64,000 nucleotides of DNA, from positions 248,001 through 312,000 of the forward strand of contig NZ_JAIEZQ010000003.1 of NCBI RefSeq assembly GCF_019679455.1. The letters are read 5' to 3'. The translations under genes and the position numbers were made by a program. The notes below the pieces were generated by a model. It had not been told where the DNA came from. It saw nothing but the letters and a program-made list of their open reading frames with translations, and did no database searches. The stretch comes from Nocardioides jiangsuensis (lineage in GTDB: Bacteria; Actinomycetota; Actinomycetes; Propionibacteriales; Nocardioidaceae). How positions within the stretch are numbered: position 1 is the first letter of the stretch; each line of letters starts with the position of its first letter. This document shows positions 54,155-63,709 of the stretch, piece after piece.

Positions 54155-55081
54155 ATGGAGCTTCGAGTCTTCACCGAACCGCAGCAGGGTGCGACGTACG
54201 ACGACCTGCTCGCCGTCGCGCGGACCGCGGAGGACCTCGGGTACGGGGCGTTCTTCCGCTCCGACCACTACCTCGGCATGGGCACCGAGGGGCTGCCGGG
54301 CCCCACCGACGCCTGGATCACGTTGGCGGGTCTCGCCCGGGACACGAGCAGCATCCGGCTCGGGACGCTGATGACGTCGGCGACGTTCCGCTACCCGGGA
54401 CCGCTCGCGATCTCGGTGGCGCAGGTCGACCAGATGAGCGGCGGGCGGGTCGAGCTCGGCATCGGCGCCGGGTGGTACGAGCGGGAGCACACCGCCTACG
54501 GCGTCCCGTTCCCCGCGACCGGTGAGCGCTTCGACCGGCTCGAGGAGTCGCTCGCCGTGATCACCGGCCTGTGGGGCACGCCCGCGGGGGAGCGGTTCGA
54601 CTTCGAGGGAGAGCACTACCGGCTCTCGGACTCGCCCGCACTCCCCAAGCCGGTGCAGTCGCCACGCCCTCCGGTGCTCATCGGCGGGAAGGGCAAGAAG
54701 CGCACTCCCGCCCTGGCGGCGAGGTACGCCGACGAGTTCAACGTCCCGTTCGACGGCATCGAGCAGACCCGGGTGCTCTTCGAGCGGGTCCGCGCGGCAT
54801 GCGCGGACGAGGGCCGGCACCCGTCCTCGTTGACGTACTCGAACGCGCTCGTGCTCTGCTGCGGGGACACCGAGGCCGAGATCGCGCGACGTGCCGCGGC
54901 CATCGGTCGTGACGTGGACGAGCTGCGCGAGAACGGCCTCGCCGGAACGCCCGACGAGGTCGCCGAGAAGATCGGCCGCTACGCCGCGGCGGGCTCGCAG
55001 CGGATCTACCTGCAGATGCTCGACCTCGGCGACCTGGACCACCTGGAACTGGTGGCCGAGAAGGTCATGCCCCAGCTCTGA
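54155..55081 (+). CDS. LLM-class F420-dependent oxidoreductase
   Basis: A 308-residue luciferase-like TIM barrel with RTAEDLGYGAFFRSDHYLGMG, RLGTLMTSATFRYPGPLAISVAQVD and GRVELGIGAGWYEREH, markers of the F420-using group. It ends GSQRIYLQMLDLGDLDHLELVAEKVMPQ. CAGGCT lies 6 nt before the ATG. Substrate unknown; the use of F420 fits an actinobacterium. Confidence 0.9.
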   Translation: MELRVFTEPQQGATYDDLLAVARTAEDLGYGAFFRSDHYLGMGTEGLPGPTDAWITLAGLARDTSSIRLGTLMTSATFRYPGPLAISVAQVDQMSGGRVELGIGAGWYEREHTAYGVPFPATGERFDRLEESLAVITGLWGTPAGERFDFEGEHYRLSDSPALPKPVQSPRPPVLIGGKGKKRTPALAARYADEFNVPFDGIEQTRVLFERVRAACADEGRHPSSLTYSNALVLCCGDTEAEIARRAAAIGRDVDELRENGLAGTPDEVAEKIGRYAAAGSQRIYLQMLDLGDLDHLELVAEKVMPQL

Positions 55082-55168
55082 CCGGTGCGACCCCAGCGCG
55101 GGGACGGCGTTGGTCGTCACGGTGCGTGTGCCCGTCGGCTGGAGGAGGCTCCGGGACGACGCCGGGCG

Positions 55169-55591
55169 CTACCCGAGGTCGGGTGGGTCGCCCGCGGTGT
55201 GGGCGAACAGCTTGCTCACGATTTTCCACCGGTCGTCGATGCGCGCCAGCGACAGGTAGTCGATGAACGACACCGTTCCCCAGTAGCCCTCCTCGGCCAC
55301 TGTTGCCAGCGCTGCGTCACCGGTCTGGTGGACAGACAGGATCCGCGACCGGTACTGCCCGGTGTCGGCCGGTGCCTTCGCCGACATCGCCATGAGTTCG
55401 GAGATGGGTACGTCGTAGCGTTCGCCGGCGAGTGACCCGAACATGCGCGCGTCCTCGTGAAAGGCCGTTCGCAGCTTCTCCACGTTGCCGGTCGCTTCGC
55501 CGTCGAGGCACATCTGAACGACGTCGCGAATGGCGTCGTAGTCCTCGACCACGGTCTTGGCGCGGTCGTCGAGGTCGATCGCTGAGCTCAT
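55169..55591 (-). CDS. NTF2-like / putative lumazine-binding protein
   Basis: A 140-residue SnoaL/NTF2-fold protein of the putative lumazine-binding type: DYDAIRDVVQMCLDGEATGNVEKLRTAFHEDARMFG, then TVSFIDYLSLARIDDRWKIVSKLFAH. Members bind small ligands or act as isomerases. The 261 bp between it and the HNH gene holds no convincing gene or structure. It is monocistronic. Confidence 0.85.
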   Translation of the reverse strand: MSSAIDLDDRAKTVVEDYDAIRDVVQMCLDGEATGNVEKLRTAFHEDARMFGSLAGERYDVPISELMAMSAKAPADTGQYRSRILSVHQTGDAALATVAEEGYWGTVSFIDYLSLARIDDRWKIVSKLFAHTAGDPPDLG

Positions 55592-55852
55592 CGTGCACTC
55601 CCTTGGCGTCACCGCCCGGCACCCCTCGCCCCGCGCGGAGAAGTCGCCGGGGTGTCGGCCGGACACTGATCTGCTGTTCGCTCCACTGTCCTCCGCCGGT
55701 TGGCGCGAGACCATGGCACAGCCGGACTGCCCCCTCCGGGCCGTTGTGTCCGGCCGGTGCCACCGGGGGTCGTCTCTGAGTCCGCGTTCGCGCACGACCC
55801 GGAATCCGACGGCGCGTTGGTGAGCGGAGGTGCGTGCGCCGTCGGCCGGGTC

Positions 55853-57123
55853 TCACGTGCGTCGGTGGTAGCGGATCCTGCCGTTCGGCAGCAGCGTCTT
55901 GTCGTAGGCGTCGTCGTGCTCGAGCCGATGGTGGTGGAAACAGCGCAGGCCCCCGTGCGCGAGGTCCGTGGGACCGCCGCGTGACCAGGGCATCTCGTGG
56001 TGCGCCTCGGTCCAGGACGGTGGCCTGTCACACCCGTCCGCACGGCATCCCCGGTCGCGATGCGCCAGGGTGAGCCGTTGGTGCCGGGTGTGGAAGCCGC
56101 GTTCGCGACCGATGTCCAGGGGCTCGGACTCGCCACCGAGCACCAGCGGGATGATCCCCGCGTCGCAGGCGAGTCGTCGTGCCTCGGCGGCGGAGACGCG
56201 TGTGCCGTCGTCGAGCGTGGCGGCGCCGATGCCGCGGAGCAGGAAGTCCAACGGGATGGTGACCACGATGGTGGCGTTGTTGCCGCCGGCCGACGGGAGC
56301 CGGTCGGTGGGGTAGCGCTCGACGAGCTCGCAGAAAGCCAGGCCGAGCAGCTCGGCGTAGGGCCGTTTCCGCCCGGACGTGGGGTCGTACCTGGCCTCGC
56401 CGACCCGACGGGGCGCGGCCAGAGCCTGGAGTGCCTTGGTCAGCATCGCGGCGTGGAGGTCGGGGATCTTGAACGTGCCGGAGTGGGTCCCGTCGCCGTT
56501 GTCGCGCAGGTGGAGGTACGTCGCACGACGGGCGCGACGCTCCTCGTCCTCGAGCTTCCTGCCCTCGCGGTCGTCGGCGGCGCCGGGGTCCAGGACGTCG
56601 AGGATCCGGCGGCCCAGGATGCGCAGCGTCTTGGCGTCGACCTCGCCCGCGCTCTCGACAAGGTGCGCCTCGGCCCGCGCGCGCCACTCGGGCTCGAGGT
56701 CGTCGGGCAGGTGGTCGACGGCATGCACGATCACGCGCGCCTGGTCGGGGTTCACCGTGCCCGACGCCATGGCGGCCCGGGTCAGCTCGAACCGCTCGTC
56801 CAGTGCCTTCGCCAGCCTGACGTCGGAGGACACCGAGGGGCGAACCTGCCGTGTCGCGTGGGCGACCAGCCCGCGGTCGACGAAGCCCCGCTCGCGGCCC
56901 CCACGTCGCCCTTGTCCGCCGCGGCGAGCAGCCGCAGGCGCAGCTCCGCCAGCGCCGAGGTCAGGCGGTCCAGCTCGAGCAGCGTGGTCCGTTGCTCCGC
57001 CGGGCTCATCGACCACGCCGGCGCGGTGGCGACCCGCTCGAACGCCCGCAGCGCCGCGCCGGAGAAACGGGCGATCACGTGGTCGCGGGTCTCGTCGCCG
57101 GGCGGCGTGGGCGTCGTGCTCAT
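55853..57123 (-). pseudogene. DUF222/13E12-type HNH endonuclease, frameshifted
   Basis: The C-terminal ~350 residues (55853 to ~56900) form the usual DUF222-HNH protein ending CRADGCDRPPSWTEAHHEM and LRCFHHHRLEHD. The N terminus MSTTPTPPGDETRDHV ... LRLRLLAAADKGDVGAASGASST lies in another frame from 57123. The family normally reads AGW(L)VAHATRQ across the junction. One base seems missing near 56868-56872 (GGGCTGG). A leaderless -10 TATGTT overlaps a LexA-like box. Either a genuine inactivation or a sequencing error. Confidence 0.8.
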
Positions 57124-57126
57124 GGA

Positions 57127-57142
57127 TCGAACATATGTGCGA
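57127..57142. promoter_or_regulatory. LexA-like SOS box before the DUF222-HNH gene
   Basis: TCGAACATATGTGCGA matches the actinobacterial SOS consensus TCGAAC-N4-GTTCGA with one mismatch. It starts 4 bp upstream of the HNH start codon and covers its TATGTT -10 element (57135-57130, minus strand). DUF222/13E12 genes in M. tuberculosis are known to be DNA-damage inducible, so LexA control is expected. Confidence 0.65.
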
Positions 57143-57359
57143 ACGGGCCAGGTCGGCGAGCATGTTCTCGAGACCGCGGACGAACCGACCGCCGTGCGAC
57201 CTGTGGACGTCTCCTGGCCGGAGGGGCGCCCTCCGGTACGACCGTCCGCGCCTGTGGGTCGACGATTCGGGACCATCGGCTCCTCAGGTCGTGCCGTCGG
57301 GCACTTCGCCACCGGCGTCGGCGGCGTTCGAGTGGAAGCAGTAGCCGCGAGCAGAGGGA

Positions 57360-58115
57360 GTGAGTGTGGTGGGGAAGCTGGACGGCAGGGTAGCCGTGGT
57401 CACCGGTGGGGCGCGGGGCATCGGGGCCTCGATCGCCCGCCTGTTCGTCGCGGAGGGGGCGACGGTGGTGATCGCCGACCGCCTCGAGAGCGAGGGGAAG
57501 GCGCTGGCCGCCGAGCTCGGTGAGCCGGCACGCTTCGCCTCCCTCGACGTGGCCGACGAGGCGCAGTGGCAGGCGGTCATGGACCTCGCGTCGCGCGAGT
57601 TCGGGGCGGTGGGGATCCTGGTGAACAACGCCGGCATCGTGGAGTTCGGGACGATCGAGGAGCAGTCGCCCAAGGAGTTCCAGCACGTTCTCGACGTGAA
57701 CCTCGTCGGTCCGTGGATGGGCATGCACGCCGCCGTACCGTCGCTGCGTCGGGCGGGTCGAGGCGTCGTCATCAACGTCTCCTCGACGGCCGGGTTGATG
57801 GGGTACTCCAACCTCGGGGCGTACGTCGCCAGCAAGTGGGGGCTGCGGGGGCTGACCAAGACCGCTGCCCTCGAGCTCGCTCCTGATGGCATCCGGGTCT
57901 GCTCGATCCACCCGGGCCCGATCCGTACCCCGATGACCGCGCAGTTCGACGACACGATGACCGCTGCCCAGCCGATCGCGCGGTTCGGGGAGCCGGAGGA
58001 GGTGGCGAAGATGGCGCTGTTCGTGGCCGCGGACGCCACCTACTCGACCGGCTGCGAGTTCGTGGTCGACGGGGGCGCCACCGTCGGGTCCCTCCTGGTC
58101 GCCGACGCGGAGTAG
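57360..58115 (+). CDS. Short-chain dehydrogenase/reductase
   Basis: A 251-residue classical SDR with TGGARGIG, NNAGIVEFG, INVSS, Y-x3-K (YVASK) and HPGPIRTPM. The sequence resembles 3-alpha/20-beta-hydroxysteroid dehydrogenases and related alcohol dehydrogenases. A GTG start at 57360 follows AGAGGG; GTG at 57366 or 57369 is also possible. No clue to the substrate. Confidence 0.88.
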   Translation: MSVVGKLDGRVAVVTGGARGIGASIARLFVAEGATVVIADRLESEGKALAAELGEPARFASLDVADEAQWQAVMDLASREFGAVGILVNNAGIVEFGTIEEQSPKEFQHVLDVNLVGPWMGMHAAVPSLRRAGRGVVINVSSTAGLMGYSNLGAYVASKWGLRGLTKTAALELAPDGIRVCSIHPGPIRTPMTAQFDDTMTAAQPIARFGEPEEVAKMALFVAADATYSTGCEFVVDGGATVGSLLVADAE

Positions 58116-58200
58116 CCCCGGTCCGGCGTTCGTCCCGCCGCCGGGGGACGTTCGCCCCGCTCCTCGACACGGGGCGTCCGGGGAGCCTGAGGATGGAGAG

Positions 58201-58737
58201 GTGAGGCAGATGAGCACACGAGCGCACGATCATCCCCTCGGTCCGCAGCAGGGACCTGGCCGCTACAGCCCCGACGGGGCCTGGTGGTTCGAGGAGTCCC
58301 GCCGGCGGTGGTTCCCGGTGACCGACGCCCTCGACACCCTCGAGGTCGAGCTCGAGGACGTCGGCGGGACGTCGTGGTGGGCGAGCCTGCTGACCACCCT
58401 CGGCTCCCAGTACGGCAGCGCCTACTGCCGCTTCGTGGGGCGTGCGCGCAGCGACGACCCGCGCTGGCCGACGTACCAGGTCACCGGCTCGCCGTTCCCG
58501 CGGCTGCGGAGCATCCCCGACGACGTCCCACCGGACGAGGCGGTCAGCCCCGGCCTCACCGACGCGCTGGCCGACCTGTGCCGGCGGCTCGACGCCGAGG
58601 GATGGCGGGCAGAAGGCCGGGGCGATCACCCGTGGTCGTTCCGCTACGTCCGCTCCTGCGTGGACTGGGACCACCCGTACGACGGGGGAGCGGGCGGGCC
58701 GGCGAGCGCACCGCCCGGGGACCGTCCCGCGGTCTGA
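58201..58737 (+). CDS. Hypothetical protein (178 aa)
   Basis: A 178-residue Trp- and acidic-rich protein: GRYSPDGAWWFEESRRRWFPVTDALDTLEVELEDVG, then YRFVG-like YCRFVGRARSDDPRW and a closing FRYVRSCVDWDHPYD. The N-terminal part recalls the DUF2510/WW-like repeats. No membrane segment. I do not recognise a family. ATG at 58210 is an alternative to GTG 58201. Confidence 0.65.
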   Translation: MRQMSTRAHDHPLGPQQGPGRYSPDGAWWFEESRRRWFPVTDALDTLEVELEDVGGTSWWASLLTTLGSQYGSAYCRFVGRARSDDPRWPTYQVTGSPFPRLRSIPDDVPPDEAVSPGLTDALADLCRRLDAEGWRAEGRGDHPWSFRYVRSCVDWDHPYDGGAGGPASAPPGDRPAV

Positions 58738-58832
58738 GCCAAGCCGACCTCCCGGCGAAAAGCGGTGGAGCATCCGCGCCGCCGCTCCTACCGTCGGAAG
58801 AGGAGGCCACCGGTGGTGACGGGGGTGAGCGC

Positions 58833-60509
58833 GTGCGGCGTCGCACCTTCCTGCAGGGTGTCGCCGGGACGGCGGCTGGCCTCGCGCTGGCCGCGTGCAC
58901 CGCGGACCGGGTCTCCACCGCCCCCGCGCGGCGGCTGGTCGTGGCGCACGGAGCGACCACTCTGTCCGGGACGGTCGAGGCAGCCGCGGTCGACGTCGCG
59001 GCCGGCGCCGTCCTCGAGCTGGACCCGGACGTCTCCACGACCCTGACCGTGACCGGCAACGTCGTCGTCGAGGGCCTCCTGCGGATGCGGCCGCGGCGTC
59101 CCGACGTGGTGCACACGCTCCGGTTCCGCGACGTCGACGAGTCCCGCTTCGTCGGGGGAGGCGGCTACCCGGTGGCCACGGACGTGGGCCTGTGGGTGGT
59201 CGGGGCCGGCGCCCTGGACCTCGCCGGGACGCCCCGCGCCGGCTGGAACCGTACGGGCCGAGACCCCTCCTGGCGGGCGGGTGACCTGCTGCTGCGGGCG
59301 CCGCAGGACCGGGGGGACTTCGCGACGTACCGGACGCACACCCCCGGCGTGCCCGTCCCGGTGGTGGAGGGCCCGGACGGGTCGCGCCACCCGACCGAGG
59401 TCTTCGACCTGACCCGGAACGTGGTCGTCGAGGGCGCCCCCGGGGCGCGGGCGCACGTGTTCGTCAGCAGCACGTCGCCGCAGCGGGTGCGGCACGTGCT
59501 GTTCCGGTGGCTGGGCCCGCGGCGGCGGGTGGCGCAGGACGCGTTCCACCACGCCGGCGTGACGCCGGGCAGGCTCGGCGCCTCGACCGAGGCGGAGTAC
59601 CCGCCGGGCTACTTCTCCGCGGCGTCGGCGGCGGCCAGCGAGCCCGTCCTGGGCAGGTACCCGCTGCACTTCCACCACTGCGGGGAGGGGTCGCGCGGCA
59701 CGCTGGTCGAGGGATGCGTGGTCCGCGACTCCTCGCGCGCCTTCGTCCCGCACGGCTCCCACGGGATCACCCTGCGCGACTGCGTCGCGTTCCGGATCCG
59801 CGACGACGCCTACTGGTGGGACGAGCGGCACCCCACCGACGACCTGCTGTGGGAGCACTGCGCCGCGTTCGACGTGCGGCACGACCCGGTCGGGAGCGGC
59901 AGCCCGGCCGGCTTCCTGCTCGGGCTGGGCCGGGGCACGACGATCCGGGACTGCGTGGCGGTGGGCGTGCACGGAGGAACCGGCGCCGCCGGGTTCGCGT
60001 GGCCGGCGTTCGCCAGCGACCGGCCGGACAACCAGTGGGTGGCGCGTGACCTGGTCGCGCACAACTGTGCCGGCGACGGCCTCTACGTCTGGCAGGACGA
60101 CAACCGGCCGCACCGCGTCGCCGACGTCGTCGGCTACCGCAACGGAGGCTCGGGGCTGGTGCACGGGGCGCACCGCAACGGCTACCGCTACGCCGGGGTG
60201 GTGCTCTTCGACAACGCCTACGCCGACCTCTACCACCTGGCGCTCAACCGGGACGACGCCGCGGGGGAGGGGCAGCGGTGGACCGGGGTCTGGGCACCGC
60301 ACCTGCTGCTCGGCGCGCACGGCCAGGACGCCCGCCGTCCGGTCCGCTTCCTCGACGCGCACGTCGAGCGGCTGACCGTGGACGAGACCGGGCAGGGCGC
60401 CGGCGCCTACGAGCTGCACGCCGACCTCGCGCCCTCCGCCGTCACCGTGCTCCAGCAGCGGTCCCGGATCGAGCTGGTCGGTCCCGACGGGTCGGCCGGC
60501 ACGGTCTGA
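58833..60509 (+). CDS. Tat-exported G8/beta-helix lipoprotein-like protein
   Basis: A 558-residue protein. A twin-arginine signal (RRRTFLQGVAGTAAGLALAAC) ends in a lipobox Cys, so it is probably a Tat lipoprotein. Residues ~30-85 resemble the G8 domain (LVVAHGATTLSGTV ... TLTVTGNVVVEGLLRM). The rest is repeat-rich and matches right-handed beta-helix proteins (HFHHCGEGSRGTLVEGCVVRDSSRAFVPH, YRNGGSGLVHG). This suggests surface carbohydrate binding or cleavage. GTG at 58833 follows GGGGGTGAG. Confidence 0.8.
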   Translation: MRRRTFLQGVAGTAAGLALAACTADRVSTAPARRLVVAHGATTLSGTVEAAAVDVAAGAVLELDPDVSTTLTVTGNVVVEGLLRMRPRRPDVVHTLRFRDVDESRFVGGGGYPVATDVGLWVVGAGALDLAGTPRAGWNRTGRDPSWRAGDLLLRAPQDRGDFATYRTHTPGVPVPVVEGPDGSRHPTEVFDLTRNVVVEGAPGARAHVFVSSTSPQRVRHVLFRWLGPRRRVAQDAFHHAGVTPGRLGASTEAEYPPGYFSAASAAASEPVLGRYPLHFHHCGEGSRGTLVEGCVVRDSSRAFVPHGSHGITLRDCVAFRIRDDAYWWDERHPTDDLLWEHCAAFDVRHDPVGSGSPAGFLLGLGRGTTIRDCVAVGVHGGTGAAGFAWPAFASDRPDNQWVARDLVAHNCAGDGLYVWQDDNRPHRVADVVGYRNGGSGLVHGAHRNGYRYAGVVLFDNAYADLYHLALNRDDAAGEGQRWTGVWAPHLLLGAHGQDARRPVRFLDAHVERLTVDETGQGAGAYELHADLAPSAVTVLQQRSRIELVGPDGSAGTV

Positions 60510-60656
60510 GCGACGCCTGCGCCCGGCGCGGGGTGAGCGACGCCGTACGACGCCCTCGGTGATGCAACCTCCGGGCCCCGGCCCGCGTCCTGAGGGGTGA
60601 CACCACGTCACGAATCCGCCGGGGCAGCCGGCCCCGCCCGACGACCGAGGACCGCC

Positions 60657-61994
60657 ATGCGCACCACCCGCTCCCGTACCAGCCTGATCCTGGCCGGCCT
60701 CTCCACGGCCGCCGTCCTCGGGACCACCCCGCCCACGGCGGCCACCCCGCCCACCGCGGCCGACGACGCGGGCGTGGCAGCGGCCGCGGTCACGGGCTCG
60801 AACCAGCTCGTCGCGCTGCGCGACGTCGACGGCGCCCAGGCGACGTCCAAGAGCCGTATCAACGGCTCGGCCACGGTCGCGTCCGCCGACGGCCGCTACG
60901 TGGTCTTCTCCACCGGGTCGGCGCTGGTGCCGGAGGACACCAACCGGCTCGACGACGTCTACCGGCGCGACACCGTCGCGGGCACCACCACCCTGGTCAG
61001 CACCACCGCGAAGGGCAGGATCGGCAACGACTACAGCGTCGAGCCGAGCATCTCGGGCGGCGGCCGTTTCGTGGCGTTCACCAGCTTCGCCAGCAACCTG
61101 GTCAAGGACACCAACGGGCACACCCTCGACGTGCTGGTGAAGGACATGTCCACCGGCGCGCTCCGTCTGGTCTCCCGGACCAGCGCGGGCAAGCAGACCG
61201 GCCGCAACAGCTTCTTCCCGGTCATCTCCGGCGGCGGCCGCTACGTCGCCTTCCAGACCTTCGGCAGGTTCGGGCCCCGCGACCAGGACCGCCGCGAGGA
61301 CGTCTACGTGCACGACCGTCGCCGGGGCACCACCCGCCAGGTCTCGCTCACCCCCGCCGGCAAGGACGTGCGGTCCGGCGTGCTGGTCGGGGGGATCTCC
61401 GCCGACGGCCGCAAGATCACCTTCGGCGACGACAACAGCGCCTGGGTGCGGGACCGGGTGGCGGGGCGGACGACGCGCTTCTGGCACGAGACCGACGACC
61501 CGAGCCAGCCCTTCCCCGCCGGCACCGTGGGCCGCCCCGTGGTCTCCGGCGACGGCCGCTTCGTCGCCTTCTCCACGCGCAGCCGGTTCGTGGTCGACGG
61601 GGACAAGGGCCACCTGTCCGACGTGTTCCGGCTGAACCTCGGGACCGGTCGCTTCGTCAAGGTGACCGTGTCCCGCCGGGGCGGCAACGCCAACGAGGAG
61701 AGCGGCATCCCGAGCCTGTCGCACGACGGGCGGTACGTCGGGTTCATGTCCGCGGCCACCAACCTGGTCGCGGGGGACATCCCCGGGGTGGACGTGTTCG
61801 TGCGGGACCTGCGGCGGGGCGTGACCACGCAGGCCTCGGTCGCCCCGGACGGCACTCCCGGGGACGAGGACAGCGGCCGGAACGGGGTCGCGATCAGCGC
61901 CGACGGGCAGACCCTGGTCTACGAGTCCTACGCCCGCAACCTGGTCCCGGGCGACACCAACGGCTGGCTCGACGTCTTCGCGTGGCACCGCTGA
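60657..61994 (+). CDS. Exported TolB-like beta-propeller protein
   Basis: A 445-residue secreted protein with a signal peptide (~1-30) and about six to seven repeats of the PD40 type: SADGRYVVFSTGSALV, SGGGRFVAFTSFASNLV, SGGGRYVAFQTF, SGDGRFVAFSTRSRFV, SHDGRYVGFMSAATNLV. Each repeat ends with a 'DVYRRDTVAGTTTLVS'-like strand. It probably forms a propeller for ligand or peptide binding outside the cell. It lies 147 bp after the beta-helix gene. Confidence 0.85.
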   Translation: MRTTRSRTSLILAGLSTAAVLGTTPPTAATPPTAADDAGVAAAAVTGSNQLVALRDVDGAQATSKSRINGSATVASADGRYVVFSTGSALVPEDTNRLDDVYRRDTVAGTTTLVSTTAKGRIGNDYSVEPSISGGGRFVAFTSFASNLVKDTNGHTLDVLVKDMSTGALRLVSRTSAGKQTGRNSFFPVISGGGRYVAFQTFGRFGPRDQDRREDVYVHDRRRGTTRQVSLTPAGKDVRSGVLVGGISADGRKITFGDDNSAWVRDRVAGRTTRFWHETDDPSQPFPAGTVGRPVVSGDGRFVAFSTRSRFVVDGDKGHLSDVFRLNLGTGRFVKVTVSRRGGNANEESGIPSLSHDGRYVGFMSAATNLVAGDIPGVDVFVRDLRRGVTTQASVAPDGTPGDEDSGRNGVAISADGQTLVYESYARNLVPGDTNGWLDVFAWHR

Positions 61995-62094
61995 TCTGGA
62001 CCAGGCGCGGATGTCGTCCCGATTCCGGAAAACCGGCCACGCGACGCCTTTACCTTTCCTACCCTTTACCAGGGGCACGACCAGGGGAGGACAC

Positions 62095-62679
62095 ATGGCT
62101 CGGGAGGCCGTCCGGGAGCAGCGCAGGCCAGGGGATCTGGCCCGCCTGGCCGAGATCCGGTGGCGGCACGTCCGCGACGTACGGCGTCCGGACCGGCCCG
62201 AGGAGAAGGTCGACCACGTGTCGATCGGGCCGAGCGGCATCCATGTGATCGGTTACTGCACCCACGAGCCGGTCGAGGCCGGCGACGCCGCGCTCCGTGA
62301 CCGCCGCGAGGCCGCGCGGGCCGTCGCCGCGCTGCTGCCCGAGCGCTACCGGTCCCGGACGCTGCCGGTGCTGTGCTTCCGCGAGGAGGTGCCGGTGTCG
62401 ACGACCCTCGACGAGGTGCTGGTGACCTCCACGATGACCTATGACCACGTGCGCCGCTCGTCGCCGGTCGTGCTCTCCACCTCCGAGGTCAACGAGGTCG
62501 CCGGGCTGCTGGAGGCCCGCCTCGAGCCGTACCCGGTCGTCCCGGTCCAGGCGCGCCGCAGGCCTCTCTGGCGCCGGCCCGCCCTGGTCGCGGCGGCGCT
62601 GCTCACCGTCGCCGGCGGGGCCGGAGGGCTCGCCGGGCTGGCCGCCGTGGACGCGGTCGCGGTGGCCTGGCCCTGGTAG
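62095..62679 (+). CDS. NERD-like protein with C-terminal membrane helix
   Basis: A 194-residue protein. LARLAEIRWRHVRDV and KVDHVSIGPSGIHVIGYC resemble the NERD (nuclease-related) core, but the usual IDTK is GYCT, so nuclease activity is doubtful. A C-terminal hydrophobic helix (LVAAALLTVAGGAGGLAGLAAV) follows. ATG at 62095 is preceded by GGGGAGG with 5-nt spacing. The leader has two copies of CTTTACC (62048, 62064) 16 bp apart. Confidence 0.65.
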   Translation: MAREAVREQRRPGDLARLAEIRWRHVRDVRRPDRPEEKVDHVSIGPSGIHVIGYCTHEPVEAGDAALRDRREAARAVAALLPERYRSRTLPVLCFREEVPVSTTLDEVLVTSTMTYDHVRRSSPVVLSTSEVNEVAGLLEARLEPYPVVPVQARRRPLWRRPALVAAALLTVAGGAGGLAGLAAVDAVAVAWPW

Positions 62680-62848
62680 GACCCCGTGCGCCCCGTTGCC
62701 CGGGGCGGTGACCCCGGCGTCGTACCCCGGCCACGTGCCCGGCACGGGCGGCCTTCTCTCTCGCGCGTTCCGCTTGGACGGCGGAACCCCGCGTGCGACT
62801 ATGCTTCGGGCCCTCCGGGGGCACATCGTCGACAACGAGGAGAGGCCA

Positions 62849-63709
62849 GTGGCTGACGCAGCCGTGGACAAGGGCTGGGCGACGCTGCTCAGGCGCAACG
62901 GTGACGAGGTCGTCGCCCGCTGGAGCGAGGCCGCGGCCCAGTCGCTCGAGGGCCGCATGACGCGTGCCGAGCTCGAGCGCGACGTCCGTGAGATGTACGA
63001 CGCGCTGGTCGCCGGCGTCGGTGAGGGCGACCGCCACACCCTGGCCGACGCCTCCTTCGCGGAGCTGCGCGCGCTGCTCGCCGACGTCAGCCACACCCGG
63101 GCCCGGCAGGGCTTCTCCTCGACCGAGACGGCGGTCGGCGTCTTCGCGCTGAAGGAGGCGATGCTCGGCGTGCTCGAGGAGCACGGCGACCTCGCCGCCT
63201 ACCGCAGCTTCGCGGACTTCTCCCGGCTGATCGACGAGCTCGGCCTCTACATGCTCGAGGTCTACGCGCAGGCCCGCGAGGCGGTCATCGGCGAGCAGGC
63301 CGACGCGCTGCTCGAGCTGTCCACGCCCGTGGTCAAGCTGTGGGACGGGATCATCTCGCTGCCGCTGGTCGGCACCCTCGACTCCGCACGCACCCAGGTG
63401 GTGATGGAGAAGCTGCTCCAGGCGCTGGTCGACACCGGCTCCGAGCACGCGATCATCGACATCACCGGTGTGCCCGCGGTCGACACCCAGGTCGCCCAGC
63501 ACCTGCTCAAGACGGTGCAGGCCGCCCGGCTGCTCGGCGCCGAGTGCATCATCTCCGGCATCCGCCCGCAGATCGCGCAGACCGTGGTCGCCCTCGGCAT
63601 CGAGTTCGGTGACATCTCCACGAAGGCGTCGCTGTCCGAGGCGCTGTTGGCCGCGCTGCGCAAGCAGGGCACCGACGTCGTACGCCGCACCGGACGCCGG
63701 GACCGCTGA
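62849..63709 (+). CDS. RsbR-like stressosome STAS protein
   Basis: A 286-residue protein. The N-terminal ~140 residues form a helical sensor domain (GWATLLRRNGDEVVARWSEAA, then LADVSHTRARQGFSSTETAVGVFALKEAML) of the RsbRD type. Residues ~150-275 are a STAS domain (STPVVKLWDGIISLPLVGTLDSAR, HAIIDITGVPAVDTQVAQHLL, IRPQIAQTVV). GTG follows GAGGAGA. It begins a stressosome operon; its stop overlaps the next ATG (TGATG). Confidence 0.9.
   Translation: MADAAVDKGWATLLRRNGDEVVARWSEAAAQSLEGRMTRAELERDVREMYDALVAGVGEGDRHTLADASFAELRALLADVSHTRARQGFSSTETAVGVFALKEAMLGVLEEHGDLAAYRSFADFSRLIDELGLYMLEVYAQAREAVIGEQADALLELSTPVVKLWDGIISLPLVGTLDSARTQVVMEKLLQALVDTGSEHAIIDITGVPAVDTQVAQHLLKTVQAARLLGAECIISGIRPQIAQTVVALGIEFGDISTKASLSEALLAALRKQGTDVVRRTGRRDR

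Noticed and set aside
55592-55852. Possible small gene between NTF2-like and HNH genes
   Set aside because: Frames here are complements or lack start signals; no structure stands out.
58788-62240. 1150-residue minus-strand reading frame
   Set aside because: It is the complement of the beta-helix and PD40 genes, rich in Arg, Gly, Val and Asp repeats with no domain. It arises from the third-position G/C bias.
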